Source: Oscillospiraceae bacterium
GTDB taxonomy: Bacteria > Bacillota > Clostridia > Oscillospirales > Oscillospiraceae
Assembly (NCBI GenBank): GCA_015067545.1
Contig: SVMG01000011.1
Location: forward strand, 1 to 55,667
DNA length: 55,667 nt
Direction of reading: 5' to 3'
The notes beneath the pieces are model-generated. The model made no database searches, was not told the origin of the DNA, and saw nothing but the letters and a program-made list of their open reading frames with translations. Numbering within the stretch: the first letter of the stretch is position 1; every line of letters begins with the position of its first letter. This document shows, piece after piece, positions 14,771 to 22,072 of the stretch. Position numbers and translations under genes: made by a program.

Positions 14771-15892
14771 ATGTCCAAGGAACTCATCAGACTCCGGGAT
14801 CTTACCATGGAGTTCGACGGGGAACGTATACTCGACAGCATCAATCTCTATATCAATGACCATGAATTTTTAACCTTGCTTGGCCCATCCGGCTGCGGCA
14901 AGACCACCACGCTGCGCATTATCGGCGGCTTTTTGACGCCCACTGCCGGCACGGTGACCTTTGATGGAAAGTGTATCAATGATGTTCCACCTTACGACCG
15001 GCAGATCAACACGGTCTTCCAGCGGTATGCGCTGTTTCCGCACCTGAATGTTTTTGACAATATCGCCTTTGGCCTTCGGGTGGCAAAGTGCCCCAAGGAG
15101 GAGATCAACGAGCGGGTCAACCGTATGCTGGAGATCGTCAGCCTGAAGGGCTACGGCCACCGCAATGTGGCATCCCTCTCCGGCGGTCAGCAGCAGCGTG
15201 TTGCCATCGCCCGTGCGCTGGTCAATGAGCCCAAGGTTCTGCTTTTGGACGAGCCTTTGGCGGCGCTGGATCTGCGCCTGCGCAAGGATATGCAAAACGA
15301 GCTGAAACGCATCCAGCAGGCTACGGGCATCACCTTTGTGTATGTTACCCATGACCAGGAGGAAGCACTTTCCATGTCCGATACCGTTGTGGTAATGGAC
15401 AAGGGCCGCATTCAGCAGATCGGCAAGCCTGAGGATATTTATAATGAGCCCAAGAACGCCTTTGTGGCGGACTTTATCGGTGAAAGTAACATTTTGGACG
15501 GTACGATGCTCGCCGACTACAAGGTCAAGTTCTTTGGCCGCACCTTCGAGTGTGTGGACAAGGGATTTGCGCCCAATGAGCCGGTGGATGTGGTCATCCG
15601 CCCGGAGGATATCGACATCGTTGCGCCCGAGCAGGGCCATCTGGTGGGTACGGTTACCAGTATTACCTTCAAGGGCTTAAACTATGACATCATCGTGGAA
15701 TTCAAGGGCTTTAAGTGGTTGATCCAGACCACGGACTATTGCGCAGAGGGTTCCACCATCGGTATTCGATTGAATCCGGAAGACATCCACATCATGCGCA
15801 AGAGTGAATACTCCGGCATGTTTGGCGACTACAGCTCCTACTCTGCGGAGTACGACGAGCTGACGGAGGATGCCGATGAAGACGAGGAATAA
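14771..15892 (+). CDS. potA: Spermidine/putrescine ABC transporter ATP-binding protein
   Basis: 373 residues. Walker [12 protein letters not shown], signature [15 protein letters not shown], Walker [12 protein letters not shown] and H-loop VTHDQEEA are intact; the last ~100 residues form the TOBE-type regulatory domain ([13 protein letters not shown]). The protein energises polyamine import through PotB and PotC. Start ATG 14771 has GGAGG 5-6 nt upstream; an in-frame ATG at 14738 lies within the promoter-proximal leader and is not favoured. The 3' end overlaps potB by 17 nt. An acidic C-terminal tail (EDADEDEE) is unusual but of unknown meaning. Confidence 0.95.
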   Translation: MSKELIRLRDLTMEFDGERILDSINLYINDHEFLTLLGPSGCGKTTTLRIIGGFLTPTAGTVTFDGKCINDVPPYDRQINTVFQRYALFPHLNVFDNIAFGLRVAKCPKEEINERVNRMLEIVSLKGYGHRNVASLSGGQQQRVAIARALVNEPKVLLLDEPLAALDLRLRKDMQNELKRIQQATGITFVYVTHDQEEALSMSDTVVVMDKGRIQQIGKPEDIYNEPKNAFVADFIGESNILDGTMLADYKVKFFGRTFECVDKGFAPNEPVDVVIRPEDIDIVAPEQGHLVGTVTSITFKGLNYDIIVEFKGFKWLIQTTDYCAEGSTIGIRLNPEDIHIMRKSEYSGMFGDYSSYSAEYDELTEDADEDEE

Positions 15893-16700
15893 AAGCGCAT
15901 TCTTAAGCCTGCCGTACATCATCTTTATGGTGGTGTTTACCCTGATCCCTTTGGGTGTAGTGGCGTACTATGCTCTGACAGATCCGTCCACCGGAGAATT
16001 TACTCTGGATAATCTGATGAATTTGTCCGAGTTTCTGCCGGTGCTGGGCCGTTCAGTGCTTTACAGCCTGATCTCTGCTGTGATCTGTCTGGTGTTGGGT
16101 TATCCTGTGGCGTACTATATCGCCCACCGGGGACAGGTGGCGCAGAAGATCCTGTATATGCTGATCATGCTTCCTATGTGCATGAGCTTTCTGCTGCGCA
16201 CATTGGCATGGGTGGGCCTTTTGCAGGACACCGGAATCATAAATAACTTCCTTGACTGGATCGGTATTGGCAGGCTGCAGCTGATCCGCACTCCCGGCGC
16301 GGTGGTGCTGGGTATGGTGTATAACTACCTGCCCTATATGATCCTGCCGCTGTACAGCATTATCGTCAAGATCGACAACCGGCTGATCGAGGCGGCAGAG
16401 GATCTGGGCTGCACACCTGCGCAGACCTTCCTGCGGGTGGTGCTGCCTCTGTCCGTGCCCGGTATCCTGTCAGGCATGACCATGGTGTTCGTGCCCGCAG
16501 TTTCCACCTTCTATATTTCCCAAAAGCTGGGCGGTGGACAGGATACGGTGATGATCGGCGATTTGATCGAGCGTCAGTTCAAGCAGGCTGACAACCCCAA
16601 TCTGGGCGCGGCACTGAGCCTGGTGCTCATGGCACTGGTGTTCCTCTGCACGGGTCTTATGAACCGCTTTGGCGGTGATGAGGAAGGGGTGGTGGTATGA
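15876..16700 (+). CDS. potB: Spermidine/putrescine ABC transporter permease
   Basis: 274 residues with six membrane helices and the cytoplasmic EAA loop [24 protein letters not shown] that contacts PotA. With PotC it forms the membrane channel. The start is ATG 15876, six nt after GGAGG inside the end of potA; an ATG at 15870 overlaps that site. The stop overlaps the potCD start (ATGA at 16697), so the three genes are translated together. Confidence 0.93.
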   Translation: MKTRNKSAFLSLPYIIFMVVFTLIPLGVVAYYALTDPSTGEFTLDNLMNLSEFLPVLGRSVLYSLISAVICLVLGYPVAYYIAHRGQVAQKILYMLIMLPMCMSFLLRTLAWVGLLQDTGIINNFLDWIGIGRLQLIRTPGAVVLGMVYNYLPYMILPLYSIIVKIDNRLIEAAEDLGCTPAQTFLRVVLPLSVPGILSGMTMVFVPAVSTFYISQKLGGGQDTVMIGDLIERQFKQADNPNLGAALSLVLMALVFLCTGLMNRFGGDEEGVVV

Positions 16701-18715
16701 AAAGAGCCAACCGTATCCTCACGATCCTGATCTTTGTGTTCCTGTATATCCCCATGGCGGTGCTGATCGTGGCATCGTTCAATGAGGGCAAGGATCTTAC
16801 CACCTTTGAGGGCTTTACGTGGAACCAATACGCAGAGCTTTTCCGGGATGAAACACTCCTGGGCTTGCTTGGCAATTCTGTGCTGATCGCCCTGCTGTCC
16901 ACGGGCATTTCCGTTGCCCTTGGTACCATGGCGGCTGTGGGCATTCACAGTCTGAAGCCCAAGATGCGCAGTGTGGTTATGAGCCTGACCAACATCCCCA
17001 TGACCAACCCGGATATCGTCACCGGTGTGTCATTGAGTCTTCTGTTTGTCTTTGTGGGAAGCGGTCTGTTGGGTCAGCGGGAATCGCTGAATTTCTGGAC
17101 ATTGCTCATTGCCCATGTGACCTTCGGTCTTCCGTATGTCATTTTGAATGTCATGCCCAAGCTGCAGCAGATGGACAGCTCTCTGACCGATGCGGCCATG
17201 GACTTGGGCTGCACGCCCATGCAGGCGTTTTTCAAGGTGACCCTTCATGAGATCATGCCCGGCATTCTGGCCGGCGGCATTATGGCCTTTACCATGAGCC
17301 TGGATGATTTCGTCATCAGCTATTTTGTCACCGGTTCCGGCTTTGTGACGCTGCCGGTGGAGATCTACACCTACACCAAAAAGCCCATTCCGCCCAAGGT
17401 GTACGCCATGTTTACCTTGCTGTTCCTGCTGATCGCAGTGCTGATGGTGGGCATGAATCTGATGCAGCTGCGCGCGGAGAAGAAAAAGCTGGATACCCGT
17501 CCTGTATCCAAGGGTTGGCAGATCGCCAGACGGTGTATTGCCGGTGCATTGGTGATTGCGCTGGTGGTCGGCTGTGGCTTCCTGCTCATTACCAACAAGA
17601 ATGACCAGGTGGTCATCAATGTGTACAACTGGGGCATGAATATTGCCGATGGTACGGATGAGACTTTGGACATTATTGCCGCCTTTGAAGAGCAGACCGG
17701 CATCAAGGTCAATTACTCCACCTATGAATCCAACGAAGTGCTGTATTCCAAGCTGAAGAACGGCGGTATCAGCGTGGATGTGATCATTCCGTCCGACTAT
17801 ATGATCGACCGGATGATCGCAGAGGACATGCTGGAGGAATTGAATTTTGACAATATCCCCAATTTCTCCTATGTGGATGAGCAGTTCCATAATCCTGCTT
17901 ACGACCCGGAGAACAAGTATTCCGTTCCCTACACCTGGGGCACGCTGGGCATCCTGTACAACACCAAGTATGTGGATGAAGCGGATGTCACCGGCTGGGA
18001 GCTCATGTGGAATGAAAAGTACGCGGGAAAGATCCTGATGATCGACAATTCCCGGGATGCGTTCGGCATTGCCCAATACCTGCTTGGCTATGATGTAAAC
18101 ACCATGGACAAATCAGAGCTCCAGGCTTGTGCCGACAAGCTGGCCGAGCAAAGGCCTCTGGTACAGCAGTATGTGATGGATCAGATCTACTCCACCATGG
18201 AAAATGAGGAAGCCTACATTGCCGCCTATTACGCCGGCGACTGCATGCTGATGATGGAGGAAAATGAGGATCTGGCATTCTATCTGCCGGAGCATCAGGG
18301 CTTCAATCTGTTCACCGATGCTATGTGCATCCCCAAGGGAAGCCAGGAAAAGGCGGCGGCAGAAGCATTTATTAACTTCCTTTGCGACCCGGAAATCTCC
18401 GGCGCGAACATGGATTATATCTGCTATGCATCCCCCATTTCTGCGGCCAAGGAGCATATGGAAGACTATCTTGCGGAAAGCGAGATCGTCTATCCTGACC
18501 CGGAAGTGCAGGAAAAGGGCAGCGCCTATGCCTACCTTTCGGAGGAGACTACCCGGTTGGTGGAGAGTCTGTATCAGCGCGCTACCAAGACAACGGAAAA
18601 CGCAGATTCTGATGATGCGCCCAAGACCGTGCCGTATATCATCATCGGCGTGGTGTTTGTGGGCATTGCAGGTGCGTTGCTGCTCACCGGCAAGAAACGG
18701 AAAAGGAAATATTAA
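16697..18715 (+). CDS. potC: Fused polyamine ABC permease (PotC) and substrate-binding protein (PotD)
   Basis: 672 residues. Residues ~1-265 are PotC: six membrane helices and the EAA loop AAMDLGCTPMQAFFKVTLHEIMPG. A further helix (~283-305) then leads into a PotD-type binding domain (~308-630) starting VVINVYNWGMNI, with VDVIIPSDYMIDRMI and YSVPYTWGTLGILYN, the family's ligand-pocket blocks. In E. coli PotD is a separate periplasmic protein; here the binding domain is tethered outside the cell, so no lipobox is needed. A second odd feature is a C-terminal helix (~645-665) with a basic tail KKRKRKY, anchoring the domain at both ends. Reading frame is continuous, so this is a true fusion. Confidence 0.92.
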   Translation: MKRANRILTILIFVFLYIPMAVLIVASFNEGKDLTTFEGFTWNQYAELFRDETLLGLLGNSVLIALLSTGISVALGTMAAVGIHSLKPKMRSVVMSLTNIPMTNPDIVTGVSLSLLFVFVGSGLLGQRESLNFWTLLIAHVTFGLPYVILNVMPKLQQMDSSLTDAAMDLGCTPMQAFFKVTLHEIMPGILAGGIMAFTMSLDDFVISYFVTGSGFVTLPVEIYTYTKKPIPPKVYAMFTLLFLLIAVLMVGMNLMQLRAEKKKLDTRPVSKGWQIARRCIAGALVIALVVGCGFLLITNKNDQVVINVYNWGMNIADGTDETLDIIAAFEEQTGIKVNYSTYESNEVLYSKLKNGGISVDVIIPSDYMIDRMIAEDMLEELNFDNIPNFSYVDEQFHNPAYDPENKYSVPYTWGTLGILYNTKYVDEADVTGWELMWNEKYAGKILMIDNSRDAFGIAQYLLGYDVNTMDKSELQACADKLAEQRPLVQQYVMDQIYSTMENEEAYIAAYYAGDCMLMMEENEDLAFYLPEHQGFNLFTDAMCIPKGSQEKAAAEAFINFLCDPEISGANMDYICYASPISAAKEHMEDYLAESEIVYPDPEVQEKGSAYAYLSEETTRLVESLYQRATKTTENADSDDAPKTVPYIIIGVVFVGIAGALLLTGKKRKRKY

Positions 18716-18721
18716 ATAGTC

Positions 18722-18757
18722 AAAGGGCGTGTTGCAGAATTTGCAACACGCCCTTAT
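18722..18757 (+). terminator. Hairpin ending the pot operon
   Basis: AAGGGCGTGTTGCA pairs with TGCAACACGCCCTT; the tail is only TATATAATG, so termination may be imperfect. Confidence 0.6.
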
Positions 18758-18774
18758 ATAATGTAGTTTTTTGT

Positions 18775-18878
18775 TGTGGCAATCCGCATTTTTGCGGCAT
18801 TTGCAATGCCGCGCGGCCCTTTGAGCTGCAAGGAGAACGGATTCCCACGGTCGCCTACGGCTCCCTCGGAATGGCACT
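18775..18878. repeat. Degenerate copy of the CTGTCATTGCGA palindromic element
   Basis: Contains TGTGGCAATCCGCAT, a GC palindrome, AACGGATTCCCACG and CTCGGAATGGCA, the same order as in 13789-13928 but missing the left end. Non-coding. Confidence 0.6.
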
Positions 18879-18899
18879 ACCTTTTCTTCCTGCAAAATA

Positions 18900-18973
18900 T
18901 TTAACTTTTTGGTTAAATGTCTATTGACAAAGCAGAAAGGGTGTGCTATTCTATATTTAACCAATTGGTTAAA
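18900..18973 (+). promoter_or_regulatory. Promoter flanked by two ArsR/SdpR-type operators
   Basis: Promoter TTGACA (18924-18929), 17 nt, TATTCT (18947-18952). A perfect 18-bp palindrome TTTAACCAATTGGTTAAA covers 18956-18973, and a diverged copy TTTAACTTTTTGGTTAAA covers 18900-18917. One lies upstream of the -35 and the other at the transcription start, so binding of the regulator encoded next should shut the promoter (autoregulation, inferred). Confidence 0.75.
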
Positions 18974-18991
18974 TGAAAGGAAGGCGATACA

Positions 18992-19261
18992 ATGGGAATT
19001 CAAAATACGATGAAAGCCCTGTCCGATCCCATTCGCCGGGAGATACTGGAAATGCTGAGGGCCGGACGGCTGTCCGCCGGGGAAATCGCAGAAAAATTCC
19101 CGGTAAGCGGGGCAGCGGTTTCCAAGCATCTTTCTGTGCTGAGGGAAGCGGACCTGATCCGGGATGCCCGGGAGGGAAAATTCATTTACTATGAGCTGAA
19201 CACCTCTGTTTTGGAGGAAGTGATGCTGTGGCTGAAAATCTTGAAAGGAGAAGGAAAATGA
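18992..19261 (+). CDS. ArsR-family autorepressor, SdpR-like
   Basis: 89 residues, a single winged-helix domain: MKALSDPIRREILEML, LSAGEIAEKFPVSGAAVSKHLSVLREADLI, and the wing REGKFIYYELN. No Cys or His metal cluster is present, so it is not a metal sensor but resembles SdpR, the repressor of the sdpRI operon in Bacillus, which is released by membrane-associated SdpI. Start ATG 18992 has AAAGGAAGG upstream. Overlaps the sdpI-like gene by ATGA at 19258. Two palindromic operators flank its promoter. Confidence 0.88.
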   Translation: MGIQNTMKALSDPIRREILEMLRAGRLSAGEIAEKFPVSGAAVSKHLSVLREADLIRDAREGKFIYYELNTSVLEEVMLWLKILKGEGK

Positions 19262-19890
19262 TTAAGAAGAATTTGAAAGTGTTAATTGTGACATCGCTCA
19301 TCATCCTGCTGCCCATTTTAGTGGGTGTGTTTTTATGGAATCAACTGCCGGAGCAGATCCCCACCCATTGGAACGCATCCGGGGAAGTGGACGGCTGGAG
19401 CAGTAAGGCGTTTGCGGTGTTTGGCTTGCCGCTGATCCTGCTGGCATTCCAGTGGCTTTGCGTGCTGGGTACGGGAGCCGACCCTAAAAAGGCCAATCAT
19501 CCCCAAAAGATCGTGCATCTTGTTTTGTGGATCATCCCTGTACTGGGTGTGGTGCTGAGTGTTCTCACTTACGCAGTGGCTTTGGGAAACGAAGTGCGGA
19601 TGGAAGTTGTGATGCCTGTGCTGATAGGGCTTATACTGGCCGTTGTGGGCAACTATCTGCCAAAATGCAAGCAGAATTACACCATCGGCATCAAGATCCC
19701 CTGGACGCTGAACAGCGAGGAAAACTGGAACAAGACCCATCGTTTTGCCGGTTGGCTGTGGACGATCTGCGGTCTTGTGATTATGCTGACGGGCTTCTTC
19801 GGCGGTTTTTGGATCTTCTTCGGTGTTGTTCTGTTGATGGTATTTGCTCCGATTATCTATTCGTATCTGCTCCACCGCAAGGGAGTATAA
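19258..19890 (+). CDS. SdpI/DUF1648 family membrane protein
   Basis: 210 residues with about six membrane helices. The N-terminal DUF1648 block is LPEQIPTHWNASGEVDGWSS and the C-terminal SdpI block is GIKIPWTLNSEENWNKTHRFAG. In B. subtilis SdpI gives immunity to the SdpC toxin and sequesters SdpR at the membrane; pairs without a toxin gene, as here, are common and their signal is unknown. Start ATG 19258 has AAAGGAG upstream and overlaps the regulator stop; a GTG at 19228 is in frame but deep inside the regulator gene. Confidence 0.88.
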   Translation: MIKKNLKVLIVTSLIILLPILVGVFLWNQLPEQIPTHWNASGEVDGWSSKAFAVFGLPLILLAFQWLCVLGTGADPKKANHPQKIVHLVLWIIPVLGVVLSVLTYAVALGNEVRMEVVMPVLIGLILAVVGNYLPKCKQNYTIGIKIPWTLNSEENWNKTHRFAGWLWTICGLVIMLTGFFGGFWIFFGVVLLMVFAPIIYSYLLHRKGV

Positions 19891-19954
19891 CAAGGATTAC
19901 AGGCGTGGCGGTTCATTCTGTCGCGCCTGTTTTTGCTTTTTTTCAAATTTCCTC

Positions 19955-19983
19955 TTTACAAACGGCAGTTTATCTGTTATAAT
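19955..19983 (+). promoter_or_regulatory. Promoter of tRNA-Asp
   Basis: TTTACA (19955-19960), 17-nt spacer, TATAAT (19978-19983); the tRNA starts 13 nt downstream. Confidence 0.75.
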
Positions 19984-19995
19984 CTCAACTGTTCT

Positions 19996-20072
19996 GGCCC
20001 GGTGGTGCAGTCGGTTAGCACGCCAGCCTGTCACGCTGGAGGTCGACGGTTCGAGTCCGTTCCGGGTCGCCA
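19996..20072 (+). tRNA. tRNA-Asp (GTC)
   Basis: 77 nt with encoded CCA. Acceptor arms GGCCCGG and CCGGGTC pair (one G-U), D-arm with GTCGGTTAGCAC, anticodon arm CCAGC-CTGTCAC-GCTGG giving GTC, T-arm ACGG-TTCGAGT-CCGT. Followed at once by a terminator and two structured repeats that each carry another copy of its 3' end. Confidence 0.97.
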
Positions 20073-20074
20073 AA

Positions 20075-20110
20075 AAGAAGTCATCCCATTCGGGATGGCT
20101 TCTTTTTTAT
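20075..20110 (+). terminator. Terminator of tRNA-Asp
   Basis: AAGAAG-T-CATCCC-ATTC-GGGATG-G-CTTCTT then TTTTAT. Duplicated at 20217-20252. Confidence 0.85.
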
Positions 20111-20117
20111 GTAAAAG

Positions 20118-20204
20118 GAGCGGACTCGAAAGGGCCGTCCAAGAAAACAGTCCGGGGGACTGTTTTCCGGCCCGTGGCTTTTCCGCAGAAAAGCGAGTCC
20201 GTTC
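20118..20204. repeat. tRNA-associated structured repeat, copy A
   Basis: Outer arms GAGCGGACTCG (20118-20128) and CGAGTCCGTTC (20194-20204) pair over 11 positions with one G-T. Inside: stem GGCCG/CGGCC enclosing hairpin AAAACAGTCC/GGACTGTTTT, then hairpin GCTTTTC-CGCA-GAAAAGC. The right arm is itself part of a new copy of the tRNA-Asp 3' end. Confidence 0.8.
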
Positions 20205-20216
20205 CGGGTCGCCAAA

Positions 20217-20252
20217 AAGAAGTCATCCCATTCGGGATGGCTTCTTTTTTAT
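20217..20252 (+). terminator. Second copy of the tRNA-Asp terminator
   Basis: Identical to 20075-20110, carried by the 81-bp repeat. It would catch transcripts that pass the first terminator. Confidence 0.75.
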
Positions 20253-20259
20253 GTAAAAG

Positions 20260-20345
20260 GAGCGGACTCGAAAGCCGGCACTTGGCAACATGCCAGTGGC
20301 ATGTTGCAACCGGCGTGGCTTTTCCGCAGAAAAGCGAGTCCGTTC
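20260..20345. repeat. tRNA-associated structured repeat, copy B
   Basis: Same outer arms as copy A. The inner hairpin is CAACATGCCA/TGGCATGTTG inside GCCGG/CCGGC, so both stems differ from copy A by paired substitutions; hairpin GCTTTTC/GAAAAGC is unchanged. Right arm merges into a third tRNA-Asp 3' end (20335-20355). Confidence 0.8.
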
Positions 20346-20384
20346 TGGGTCGCCAAAAAAGAAGCGAACTTCTCTGCAGAAAAA

Positions 20385-20506
20385 GTGACCCGCTGGAGAT
20401 TCGTTTGCATTTTCGCCCATAATGGGCGAAAATTTAGGTGTCGCCGGGGCCCTACCCGGCGAGCAACAGTCCACCGGACTGTTGCATTTAGATGGTTCGA
20501 ATCTCC
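20385..20506. repeat. Cloverleaf-like structured repeat beside tRNA-Lys, copy Q
   Basis: Bases 20385-20403 duplicate the last 19 bp of the tRNA-Lys gene (20560-20578). Outer arms GGAGATTCG (20395-20403) and CGAATCTCC (20498-20506) pair. Three hairpins lie inside: ATTTTCGCCC/GGGCGAAAAT (20409-20433), TCGCCGGG/CCCGGCGA (about 20440-20462), CAACAGTCC/GGACTGTTG (20464-20484). Seen from tRNA-Lys (minus strand) the order is tRNA, terminator, inverted T-arm half, hairpins, new copy of the tRNA 3' end, the same plan as downstream of tRNA-Asp. Closely related to 1141-1248. Confidence 0.8.
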
Positions 20507-20519
20507 ATCAAATCAACAG

Positions 20520-20556
20520 AAAAAGAGGAAGATACCGAAAGGTATCTTCCTCTTTT
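20520..20556 (-). terminator. Terminator of the tRNA-Gln/tRNA-Lys unit
   Basis: A 17-bp perfect hairpin, AAAAAGAGGAAGATACC with GAAA loop and its complement, ending in TTTTT on the minus strand, directly after the tRNA-Lys CCA. Confidence 0.85.
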
Positions 20557-20632
20557 TGGTGACCCGCTGGAGATTCGAACTCCAGACCCATTGCTTAAAA
20601 GGCAATTGCTCTGCCAGCTGAGCTAGCGGGTC
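20557..20632 (-). tRNA. tRNA-Lys (TTT)
   Basis: 76 nt with encoded CCA. Acceptor GACCCGC pairs with GCGGGTC; D-arm AGCTCAGCTGGCAGAGC; anticodon loop CTTTTAA gives TTT; T-arm CTGGAG-TTCGAAT-CTCCAG. Three nt downstream of tRNA-Gln in one transcript. Confidence 0.97.
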
Positions 20633-20635
20633 AGG

Positions 20636-20710
20636 TGGCTGGGATGGCAGGATTTGAACCTACGAATGCCAGAGTCAAAGTCTGGTGCCTTACCGCTTGG
20701 CGACATCCCA
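20636..20710 (-). tRNA. tRNA-Gln (TTG)
   Basis: 75 nt with CCA. Acceptor TGGGATG pairs with CATCCCA; the anticodon loop CTTTGAC gives TTG; T-arm GTAGG-TTCAAAT-CCTGC. First gene of the tRNA-Gln/tRNA-Lys pair. Confidence 0.97.
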
Positions 20711-20742
20711 ATGTCTCGCGTCCAACACCGGACACGGTGGAC

Positions 20743-20771
20743 ATTATAGCATAGTTTTTTCGGATTTGCAA
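20743..20771 (-). promoter_or_regulatory. Promoter of the tRNA-Gln/tRNA-Lys unit
   Basis: Minus strand TTGCAA (20771-20766), 17 nt, TATAAT (20748-20743). Confidence 0.7.
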
Positions 20772-20799
20772 CACATTTTTTGCCGATCCCGGGGGATAT

Positions 20800-21966
20800 T
20801 TACAGAGGAGCCCGGATATATCGCGCGTGGCTTCTTGGAGCCGGACGGGCATGGACACCGGACACCAGTCCCAGCATGGCATAGGTGGCGATGATGGAGC
20901 TGCCGCCGTAGCTAATGAGGGGCAGAGTCAATCCGATAACGGGCATGACACCAATGCACATGCCGATGTTGATCATCACCTGAAACATCAGGGCGAAGGC
21001 CGCGCCAAAGCAGATCATACGGCGCATATAGTCCTTGCTCTTGCTGCCCACCCAAATGCATCGGCCAATGATGGACAGCAGCAACACGATCACAAAAATA
21101 CAGCCCACATATCCTAATTCTTCCCCAATGGAGGAGAAAATATAGTCCGTGTGCTGAGCGAATAATTGACCGCCCTGCGTGCGGTTGCCGTTAAACAGAC
21201 CCTGACCCAGCATACCGCCGCCGGTGAGGGAATTCATACTTTGTGTGGTGTGCCACAGTTCGTCAAGGCCGGTAGGGTCGACCACATCGGGCATAAATAG
21301 CACCAAAATACGGTTTTTCTGTTTCTCCGAGAAAAAATGTGTCCAAATAATGGGGAAAGCGGCGGCAATCGCACCAATTCCGCCGACGGTCCACCACATC
21401 TTGACGCCGCCGGTGATAAACATTCCGGCGAAAATGGCCACAAAGATCAGCGTAACGCCCAGGTCACCGGAGATCAGGAAATTGACGCCGGCAACCAGGC
21501 CCAGGTAGACCACCATATGGGTAACGGAGCGGACATGGGAAATGCGGTTTTGGTGGGACGCCATTATGGAGGCCATGATCAGAATGTATAAAATCTTACA
21601 GATCTCCGCGGGCTGAACATGGATGTTGATCACGGGCAGGGGGATCCAGCTCTTGTTACCGGTGTTATTATCCGTGCCGAAGGGGATCAACAAAAGCAGC
21701 AGTCCAACAGCCATTACCGTCAGCACGCCCCGATGCTCGGAATAGACATCTGCATCGATGGAGGAGATGAGGATATACGCAATGATGCCAATGACCGTTG
21801 CGCCCAGCTGGACCAGCATATAACGGGACGAATCGCCGAATTTGGCGGCATTGGTGGCACTGGCCACCACAAGACATCCGAATGCAGAGGTGGCAAGGCA
21901 CAGCATCAGCAGGACGATGTCGCCCTTGCGGAAAAAGCTTTTGATCTCCTGCCAAAATTCACGCAT
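20800..21966 (-). CDS. rodA: SEDS-family peptidoglycan polymerase, RodA-like
   Basis: 388 residues with about ten membrane helices. SEDS hallmarks are present: NKSWIPLPVINIHVQPAEICKI, ISGDLGVTLIF, and near the C-terminus MCIGVMPVIGLTLPLISYGGSS. The HVQPAE-type block and the absence of a long C-terminal tail favour RodA, which polymerises glycan strands during elongation, over FtsW or SpoVE; the assignment among these is not certain. Start ATG 21966 has AAGGAGG 8 nt upstream. It stands alone, behind its own promoter and tail to the tRNA-Gln promoter. Confidence 0.88.
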   Translation of the reverse strand: MREFWQEIKSFFRKGDIVLLMLCLATSAFGCLVVASATNAAKFGDSSRYMLVQLGATVIGIIAYILISSIDADVYSEHRGVLTVMAVGLLLLLIPFGTDNNTGNKSWIPLPVINIHVQPAEICKILYILIMASIMASHQNRISHVRSVTHMVVYLGLVAGVNFLISGDLGVTLIFVAIFAGMFITGGVKMWWTVGGIGAIAAAFPIIWTHFFSEKQKNRILVLFMPDVVDPTGLDELWHTTQSMNSLTGGGMLGQGLFNGNRTQGGQLFAQHTDYIFSSIGEELGYVGCIFVIVLLLSIIGRCIWVGSKSKDYMRRMICFGAAFALMFQVMINIGMCIGVMPVIGLTLPLISYGGSSIIATYAMLGLVSGVHARPAPRSHARYIRAPL

Positions 21967-21993
21967 ATTGCCAACCTCCTTTCTAACCCCAAT

Positions 21994-22022
21994 ATTGTAC
22001 CATCAGATCAGGAAAAAGTAAA
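21994..22022 (-). promoter_or_regulatory. Promoter of the rodA-like gene
   Basis: Minus strand TTTACT (22022-22017), 17 nt, TACAAT (21999-21994). Confidence 0.55.
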
Positions 22023-22032
22023 TAGAGGAATT

Positions 22033-22065
22033 GTAAAGAAAGGCGGTCTGCCGAAGCAGACCGCC
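22033..22065 (-). terminator. Terminator of the lipase-sua5/coaE-M18 operon
   Basis: Minus strand GGCGGTCTGC-TTCG-GCAGACCGCC followed by TTTCTTTAC, 8 nt after the aminopeptidase stop. Confidence 0.8.
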
Positions 22066-22072
22066 AAAAATA

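Larger units (their letters stand above)
20052..20274 (+). repeat. Perfect 81-bp direct repeat of the tRNA-Asp 3' end plus terminator (142-bp period)
   Basis: 20052-20132 and 20194-20274 are identical for 81 bp. The repeated unit begins exactly in the T-loop (CGAGTCC), runs through the acceptor 3' strand and CCA, the whole terminator, and an inverted T-arm half (GCGGACTCGAA). A third, shorter copy of the tRNA end (one mismatch) begins at 20335. The interrupting segments differ in sequence but not in pairing. Confidence 0.9.

Noticed and set aside
16697..18715. Apparent potC-potD gene fusion as a sequencing frameshift
   Set aside because: The frame is uninterrupted, the junction has a plausible membrane helix, and there is no leftover start or ribosome site for a separate potD.
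20052..20355. Repeat-spacer look of the tRNA-Asp downstream region (possible CRISPR array)
   Set aside because: Only two full 81-bp repeats, the spacer-like parts are self-complementary, and the repeat contains a tRNA end and a terminator; no cas genes.
20118..20506. Integron attC sites
   Set aside because: No GTTRRRY/RYYYAAC core sites, no cassette genes and no integrase; the palindromes are built from tRNA T-arms.
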